Source: Ichthyophonus hoferi (lineage: Eukaryota; Opisthokonta; Ichthyosporea; Ichthyophonida; Ichthyophonidae). From it: a stretch of 15,068 nt of DNA. How positions within the stretch are numbered: position 1 is the stretch's first letter; each line of letters begins with the position of its first letter. The notes beneath the pieces were generated by a model. That model did no database searches, was not told the origin of the DNA, and worked only from the letters and a program-made list of their open reading frames with translations. The position numbers and the translations under genes were made by a program. Positions 9,381 to 15,068 of this stretch are shown here, piece by piece. Location: NCBI GenBank assembly GCA_002751075.1, contig NAOQ01000063.1:152763-167830 (forward strand), read 5' to 3'.

Positions 9381-9534
9381 ATTGTTTCCTTATTTGAATT
9401 GATAGATGTGCTCCATTCCATCATGCCATGAATAAAAAAATTAAAAATAGAAATAGATAATTGTTTCCTTATTTTAATTGATAGATGTGTTCCATTCCAT
9501 CATGCCATGAATTGAAAAAAATAAAAAGAGATAG
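9381..9534. repeat. 79-bp tandem duplication downstream of the unknown gene
   Basis: Two copies start at 9381 and 9460. The first 53 bp differ at only two positions; the A-rich remainder is more diverged. The array lies 44-197 bp past the stop of the minus-strand gene, so it probably lies in or near its 3' UTR. Confidence 0.9.
9473..9478 (-). terminator. Possible polyadenylation hexamer of the unknown gene
   Basis: ATTAAA on the minus strand about 100 bp after the stop, present only in the first-transcribed copy of the tandem duplication; the other copy has TTCAAA at that position. Candidate only. Confidence 0.3.
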
Positions 9535-9577
9535 CAGTGAACGGTTCATTCTGTTTGCAAATACAACTTTAGCATAA

Positions 9578-9695
9578 CTATTTTAAGTGACTAGATTTAA
9601 ACGTAAAACTTTCCGAGCAGAGGGATCGATGCCTTTGAAAAGGTGGTGGTATATAAAGGCTTCGGGGTGATCTGGGTCGAGCGGAGGTGGAATGG
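9578..9695 (-). CDS. Unknown gene, last exon and stop
   Basis: It completes a split Ser and encodes HSTSARPRSPRSLYIPPPFQ, then RHRSLCSESFTFKSSHLK and TAG. SESFTFKSS echoes SSFSFNPG of the previous exon. The acceptor CCCAG follows a CT-rich tract. A second frame is also open here but does not fit the splice phase. Confidence 0.75.
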
Positions 9696-10688
9696 CTGGG
9701 AGGGGAGAGAGTCCTTCTTATACAGGGAGGAGGGAGGGACGGGGAGGGTGATAAGGGGTAGTATGGGTTAGTACCAGTGGAAGTATCTGGTAACCACTGG
9801 TGTAGTATAGTACACTATAGTTATATAATGGTTTATAGTATGGTGGAATATAGGTATGGTAGGATCAAGTATATGGTATGATATATGGTATAATACGATA
9901 TGATGTAAAGTATAATTTAGGGTATCATGTAGGATATGATAGTATGATAGTATGATAGTATGACAGTATGTATGTATAAATGCTACTAGTTATCTATGTA
10001 TTCACATACATATCATTGTAATTATATTTAATACACATACAAGGCCATAAAGGCTAGTATAGCATAGATACATACTACACCAAGATATTGTATTAAATAT
10101 TAATATTATCATTCTATTAGTTTCATAGATTAAAAAAATATTATCAGATAACCTCATACTTAGTAAAACAAAAACATCATACTTGAAGCAAAATTGCTTC
10201 CGAGATTACTACCTCCTTTTCTTCCTGCATTTCCAATTAGTTACTTAAGCAGGAATCAATTAATGAGATATATTAAAAAGTTAACAGACCAATCGAGTCC
10301 TACCTAGCATGAGTTGTTTTAAACAAGAACCAATCAATTATAGATATTAAATAAATTAATGCATCAATTACAGTATAACTAGAATTAGTTGTTTAAACAA
10401 GGAATAATTAATTGCATATATTAGATTTTAACACACCAATAGTATCCTACCTAGTAGTGGTGCCTTGTTCTGATATGGTGTGGTAGACTGGCCCAGGGTT
10501 AAAGGAGAAAGAGCTGTGAGAGCGTAGAGTAGGGCTAGGGTTAGACGCCACAGTAGAGGGGCAAGATAGTCTCTGGGAGGTACGGGAAGGAGGAAGGAGG
10601 AAGGGGCTACTAATAGGAGTAAGAGGGCTCAGGTAGAAGTGCTCTCCTATCTGTAGGGGGAGGGACAGGGTGTAAGTGTCGGCAGAGA

Positions 10689-10726
<38 letters not shown>

Positions 10727-13700
10727 ATGTAAACAGGTTTACATTACAGAGCCACATGTCATAATGACGTCATCCTCTCACTGTCACTAACCTCAACTTA
10801 TCAGATAAGTAAATACTATTAAATATTATAACATAACTTTGAGACACGATAGAATTAAACCAGAGGGATATCATGCCATGTGAATACACTTTATATCACT
10901 AACTAATAACAATCCCATACCCTATGCCTTCTAGATTTCCTTCTTAGTGGGTCTGCCACGTGACGTAGCTGTGACTTTACTTCAATCAGACGGCGGCAAA
11001 AGGCTTGAGAAGGAAAGCTTATTAGGAATACAGAATAGCATAGTATAAGGTAGTATAGGTTATAGTATAATATAATACATATATAACTATAAATGTAAGG
11101 CAGGCTTGGGGTATAGGGAAAGAGAACGAAAGAGAAAGAGAATGAGAGGCCCTCTCTCCCCCTCTCCCCTCTCCTCCAGGCACCTTACCCTCTTTCTTAC
11201 TATCTGGCCCAGCTATACTCCTCATAATACTCCTCCACCTCGCCATCTGTTAGTCCCCATTACCCTATATTAGACTATGGGATTATGCCATATACCTATA
11301 GCCATGCTCTAGGCAAGGGGTATAGTGTATGTATATAGGGTGTAGGGAGGTAATGGTATGTATGGTAGGTAAAAGCCGGCAGAGCAATAACAGAATGTAC
11401 CTGTGACTTGTACTAACATGTATGTATGTACCTGTGTATGTGTTAAATGAATATAATTAATGTCATGTTGTACCCTATACTTATAGTCAATTGCACTACT
11501 ACTTGCAGCACAAATACACACATATATATACACATATACATATATTTACGCATACACATACATACAAGCATATATACATACATATAAAAATATATACACA
11601 CATACACGCATACATAAATACCGACACATATATACATACATAAATATATATACAAACACACATACATACATACATACAGACATACATACATACATAATAC
11701 ATACATACATACATACACCTACCTCTTCTATAGCTTCTAATCGTTTTTTACTATCATCAGGTCCCCACACCAAGCTCAATTCTAATAGCAGCGCCTTTGC
11801 GTTGGTATTATAGTTATATGGTAGGTATATATATGGATAGAGATATATATGTAGGTGAGAGTGCAATTAGAATACACCCAGTAGAGATTGCAAAATACAA
11901 TAGTATACTGACGTGTACAATTTGAAAAAAATTATAATTTATTTTCAAGTTGTCTCGAATAAACGGTGGAAAAATGAATAATTATTTTCTAAAGCCCTTT
12001 CTATGAAGTTTTTTATCTGAATGCTTTGGGCAAGATGAAATCATAAATTAATATAGTATAATATAGTATACTATAATATAATAGAATATAATAGAATATA
12101 ATAGAATATAATGCTATAAAATAAAATAGAGGATAATACAATACTATAGAGTATAATATAATATAATATAATATAAGACATCCAATCGAAATGTCGCTCT
12201 TTGAATATATTGAGTTTAAATCTCTTCAATCAAATGGATCCACTTTTAGCCTATCATTTTCATATGTGCATCTCCAATGGATAAAAATCCATCACGTCTA
12301 ATTACCAATGCCAAGTACAGTTTAAAAATATAAACCAAAAACATCACCAATAAATACCATATTTCACACTACAATACACATCCCAGAGAGGAACACTCTT
12401 ATTGTAACTAAATTTAAATACATTTGACATGCTTAGAGCCAATGACGAGAGACCTTTATGATATATAGCCAACTATAATGCTTTGATAGATATATTATAT
12501 CCCATATTATTATACCTACCCTCGGATACCTATCTACAATGACTGGGCTTTCCTTGAGAAATTTCATAGTGGGAGGGGCTAGCTTGTCCTGTATCCATGA
12601 GGGTCATTTTTTATTGCCATTAGGGCCATATATAGGTAGGTAGATGGGGAGGGAGGTAGGTAGGGAGATACATAGATAGAGAGATAGGTAGGTAGGTAGG
12701 CAGATACGCTAGCCCATTGCATATCAATTGGCAATATCCAATAAATACATCTATTACAGCTATTACATACATACCATAATACAATGCAACATACACATCA
12801 AGCACCCATACAATAATTTAACATATATACCTATATACCTACCTACCTACCTTGACAGTAACCAACCCTAACAGCATAGAGTAAATCTTGGTAGTATCCT
12901 TAATAGTCTCTTGAGTCTCTTTCAGTTGTAATGCTTGTTCCTTTGTCCCAGGTTTAGTATGCTTATTATAATTTTTATTGTACATTCTCCGCCTATAATA
13001 TCCTCTCTTTCGCTATAATATTGCTTATTACTTACATCCATATTCTATATTAGGTCCTACAATCATATATCACAGAGTAGAATGAATATCATCTACTAAT
13101 CAAACGACGTATTGACCTATCAGCCCATTGCAATATAATATAATATAATATAATAGTAGAATATAGTATAGTATAATATAGTATACTATAATATTATATT
13201 ATAGAACATAATATAACATAATATAATATAATGGCCTATGTCAATTGGTCTATGATAGCATATCCTCCCCATAGGACCCTTCTATTGGGCTTCCTCTTCT
13301 CCTTCCTATCTCTGTATCTTTTTTTATTACTATCTACTTACTCTCAATAAGTTCATTCTCTAAAATTCACATGTTTAAGTTTTTATCAAAGCACACCATA
13401 GCAATAGAAAGAGTATGAGATTATTGCACCCAATCACCTATGTTACATATCATCAGCCTATATGCCCCTTGTACTATATTATATACTATGTACTATATAC
13501 TAGCTAACATACACACCCACACCCATATTCATAACCATACCTACTATAAAGGCCCACAATCACCCTGCACTAACTCACCTTCAGATACTCTTCTTCCTTG
13601 ACTACCGTCTGCAGCTCCTCTCGCCATACAATACTAGCTAGGGCTGTAAGGATACCATAAAACTGTCACTCATTTAGGTATGTATGTATGTATTATGTAT

Positions 13701-14851
13701 ATATGTATGTATGTATGTATGTGTATAAAAGGCTTGACATCAAGTATAATGTGATACCATATTTTGTTAAAGTGTATAACTAGAAATGCATTAGTGAATC
13801 TATTAATCTGGGTCTAGAGATATTTGTCAATTAAATGGCACATCAACCCTTTAAATATATTGGTAGTACACATACGGATGTAATATATATAATGGAGACC
13901 TTTAGTTATATGATGACATTTAAAACAATTTAATTCAATGGTCTACCAATAGAATGCGTTTGACGACGACATAAGTAGTTTTCCCTTGAAAATGGATAGT
14001 GCATAGCAGTGTCTCATAGATACACTAATAATACGAGACCTATAAAACCGGGAGTTTCAAACATGATATTAAAGTTTTAAAACAGCTTTATTGGCAACAT
14101 AAGTAAATAAAAAACATGTTTATTTATAACCAAAAATAAAACAGGATTAATAAACAGGATATACTTTGTAAGCCAATCACACACAGTAAAAGGAAGTGGG
14201 GAAAGTGACAACAACCAATTAATACATGTCAGTGTGGGCCACTAACCGTTAAGCCTATCAAATTGTTGGGTTATCATGTCACTTAAGGTAGATATTTCTA
14301 CCACTTTGTCAGCTCCTAGATCCATCCACACAGCACCAATGAATTAAAGCATCAATAGATGGTTTTAGCCAATGGCAAGTAAATTGTAGAATATTATAAA
14401 ATTTATAAATTACTTATGATCCACTTACCTGTTTTGAGCCACTATCAAAACTACTATACATATATATATATATATATCTTATTATTATCATTATATGCTA
14501 TGAGATATCCCAACCTATTGGTAAACCAGTGCCCACTGTGTACTCGTTATAATATCTGGAGGTTGGTATAGTTACTTGCCTGTGATACTACATAAATGCT
14601 TAATATAATGTAATGTATTATAGTGTAAAATAATATATATTTCTTTGCAAACAAAGCAGTCAAAGTATAAAATATAACCATTTTCAATATCAAATATAAC
14701 CACATATAATATAAATTATACCATGGGCTAGTTGAGGATCCAGAAATTTTATGCGACGAATTACAACGTCCTTTGTTAATTCATGTATAATTATACTCAC
14801 GGATATAAGCATTGCTCTGAGTTGTTTACTGTCTTTGAGATAGGATTGCAA
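9578..14851 (-). CDS. Unrecognised coiled-coil and Ser/Pro-rich protein, 3' part (ten exons, gene starts outside the window)
   Basis: Ten exons on the minus strand join with matching phases at all nine junctions and give 317 residues to a TAG stop. The 5' end lies beyond the right edge. Residues 1 to about 180 (numbered from the first visible exon) are rich in Leu, Glu, Lys and Gln, look alpha-helical, and include coiled-coil-like stretches such as EELQTVVKEEEYLK and EQALQLKETQETIKD. Next comes a basic segment with CRRLIEVKSQLRHVADPLRR and KSRRHR. The last 105 residues are Ser/Pro/Arg/Thr-rich and likely disordered. No signal peptide, membrane segment or catalytic motif is visible. I do not recognise the family. 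A scaffold, trafficking or cytoskeletal protein would fit such composition, but that is only a guess. The exon model is fairly secure; the exon 4 start and exon 7 end have alternatives. Confidence 0.75.
9699..9766 (-). repeat. Purine-rich (coding-strand pyrimidine) tract before the last exon
   Basis: GGGAGGGGAGAG and GGGAGGAGGGAGGGACGGGG runs on the plus strand form a long CT-rich stretch at the 3' end of the last intron of the unknown gene. Confidence 0.75.
9936..9970. repeat. 8-bp ATGATAGT repeat in the last intron
   Basis: Four units of ATGATAGT, the last being ATGACAGT, at the edge of a wider TATGGTA-rich degenerate stretch from about 9830. No exon or RNA gene is seen in the rest of this 755-bp intron. 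Confidence 0.75.
10451..10650 (-). CDS. Unknown gene, visible exon 9 (Ser/Pro-rich)
   Basis: 66 codons plus two bases, starting IGEHFYLSPLTPISSPFLLP and containing SHSSFSFNPGPVYHTISEQ. It is low-complexity and likely disordered, with several SP/TP sites. The acceptor is CTACAG and the donor GTAGGA. Confidence 0.8.
10690..10721. repeat. (TA)16 microsatellite
   Basis: A perfect run of 16 TA units about 40 bp upstream (coding sense) of visible exon 9. Confidence 0.95.
10921..11003 (-). CDS. Unknown gene, visible exon 8 (basic segment)
   Basis: It completes a split Ala and encodes FCRRLIEVKSQLRHVADPLR plus RKSRRHR, a strongly basic end that could act in nucleic-acid binding or nuclear import. 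The acceptor is CTCAAG after a pyrimidine tract and the donor GTATGG. Confidence 0.75.
11189..11246 (-). CDS. Unknown gene, visible exon 7
   Basis: 19 codons plus one base, encoding MARWRSIMRSIAGPDSKKE. The acceptor is TAACAG. The preferred donor is AGG|GTAAGG; an inner GTAAGA (after GGGCCAGATA) is also phase-compatible and would drop four codons. GPDSKK echoes GPDDSKK in exon 6. Confidence 0.65.
11512..11716. repeat. TACA microsatellite with TATA/CACA variants
   Basis: About 200 bp of (TACA)n-like sequence. All three minus-strand frames stay open through it (Tyr/Val/Cys/Met-rich) only because of the repeat. It begins at the donor of visible exon 6. Confidence 0.9.
11723..11794 (-). CDS. Unknown gene, visible exon 6
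   Basis: 24 codons encoding ALLLELSLVWGPDDSKKRLE and AIEE. The acceptor is the unusual GCAAAG, the only AG available after an upstream in-frame stop. The donor GTAGGT runs into a long GTAT/TACA microsatellite. Confidence 0.8.
12048..12176. repeat. AATAT-type pentanucleotide array
   Basis: Degenerate (TATAA)n with ATAGAATATA units, inside the 725-bp intron between visible exons 5 and 6. The rest of that intron shows nothing else. Confidence 0.8.
12520..12588 (-). CDS. Unknown gene, visible exon 5
   Basis: 23 codons encoding DKLAPPTMKFLKESPVIVDR and YPR. The acceptor is GATACAG and the donor GTAGGT, phase 0 at both ends. The Pro-rich content suggests a break between helices. Confidence 0.85.
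12630..12705. repeat. GTAG/TAGA microsatellite
   Basis: Imperfect GTAG and TAGA units, about 40 bp upstream (coding sense) of visible exon 5. The overlapping frame is repeat-driven. Confidence 0.8.
12851..12940 (-). CDS. Unknown gene, visible exon 4 (core; start uncertain)
   Basis: 30 codons beginning EQALQLKETQETIKDTTKIY and ending LLGLVTVK. The donor GTAGGT continues into GTAG repeats. The nearest acceptor is the weak ACAAAG. The frame stays open upstream to a TAG acceptor at 13013, which would add 24 mostly basic codons and keeps the phase, so the exon may be 12851-13012. Confidence 0.7.
13131..13231. repeat. AATAT-type pentanucleotide array
   Basis: About 100 bp of (TATAA)n with TATAGTATAG variants, the same type as the array near 12048, in the intron between visible exons 3 and 4. 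Confidence 0.8.
13579..13643 (-). CDS. Unknown gene, visible exon 3
   Basis: It completes a split Ala and encodes LASIVWREELQTVVKEEEYL plus K, an amphipathic helix with heptad character. The acceptor is TTACAG and the donor GTGAGT. Confidence 0.85.
13677..13724. repeat. (GTAT)n microsatellite
   Basis: GTAT units interrupted once, about 35 bp upstream (coding sense) of visible exon 3. The rest of that 603-bp intron is unique AT-rich DNA with no feature seen. Confidence 0.85.
14247..14315 (-). CDS. Unknown gene, visible exon 2
   Basis: It completes a split Gly and encodes ADKVVEISTLSDMITQQFDR plus LN, leaving one base. The acceptor is TCTAG and the donor GTTAGT. Phase fits both neighbours. 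Confidence 0.8.
14457..14478. repeat. (TA)n microsatellite
   Basis: About eleven TA units in the 406-bp intron between visible exons 1 and 2. Nothing else is seen in that intron. Confidence 0.85.
14722..14851 (-). CDS. Unknown gene, first visible exon
   Basis: 43 codons plus one base. It starts LQSYLKDSKQLRAMLIS and ends VVIRRIKFLDPQLAH. The acceptor is CCCCCAG and the donor GTATAA. An internal GTGAGT...AAAG segment of 30 bp (14771-14800) looks like an intron but is in frame without a stop, so I keep it as exon. The preceding exon is outside the window. Confidence 0.75.
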
Positions 14852-14913
14852 CTGGGGGTTGATAGGGGTAGAGTAGGATGGCAGTTAGCATGCAATAAAA
14901 TGGTATAAATGAT

Positions 14914-15068
14914 GCATGTATGTATGTATGTATGTATGTATGTATGTATAATACTATGCTATACTATCCTACACACTTATACTATACTACGCTATACTAC
15001 CTTACACAATACTACCCTATATCATGCTATCCTACATACTATTATGATATACTATACTATACTATCCT
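14914..15068. repeat. (ATGT)n followed by CTATACTA-type minisatellite
   Basis: A near-perfect GTAT run to about 14948, then degenerate units of about 10 bp such as CTATACTATC and CTATACTAC up to the window edge. It lies upstream of the first visible exon, presumably in an intron. Confidence 0.8.

Noticed and set aside
10765-10772. Perfect CRE palindrome TGACGTCA
   Set aside because: It lies in an intron of the unknown gene with no promoter context; an 8-bp match can occur by chance.
11443-11866. Overlapping long minus-strand frames rich in Tyr, Val, Cys and Met
   Set aside because: They are translations of the TACA microsatellite; only the exon at 11723-11794 is kept.
14771-14800. 30-bp GTGAGT...AAAG segment that looks like a tiny intron
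   Set aside because: It is a multiple of three and open in frame, so it is read as exon.

Overview
The window is AT-rich, intron-dense eukaryotic DNA, probably from an invertebrate animal; early-branching lineages such as sponges fit, but nothing seen here fixes the phylum. Introns are roughly 185-755 bp, small exons (40-200 bp) keep codon-like sequence, and simple repeats fill much of the introns. No rRNA, tRNA, operon or CRISPR structure was seen.

Left part (246-4535, minus strand): a complete nine-exon gene for the beta subunit of electron transfer flavoprotein (ETFB). All nine exons join in phase into a 251-residue protein that aligns from end to end with animal ETFB (human 255 residues). 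It carries the family signature, the acyl-CoA dehydrogenase recognition loop and the lysines that are methylated in mammals. The introns hold TAGA/GTAG microsatellites, a 12-bp and a 16-bp minisatellite, and long polypyrimidine tracts (on the coding strand).

Middle (4536-9577): about 5 kb of intergenic DNA. It holds a weak promoter candidate for ETFB, a few interrupted or doubtful reading frames, a candidate fold-back (MITE-like) element at 6882-7056, a heavily decayed coding fossil at about 8230-8690 that resembles the integrase region of an LTR retrotransposon, and a 79-bp tandem duplication at the right edge.

Right part (9578 to beyond 15068, minus strand): the last ten exons of a second gene that starts outside the window. 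Splice phases agree at every junction and give at least 317 C-terminal residues: an alpha-helical, coiled-coil-like half, then a strongly basic segment, then a Ser/Pro/Arg-rich tail ending in a stop. I do not recognise the family, and it is the best candidate here for something undescribed.

The two genes are in tandem on the same strand, with the unknown gene upstream. ETFB acts in mitochondrial electron transfer; nothing in the sequence links the unknown gene to that pathway.
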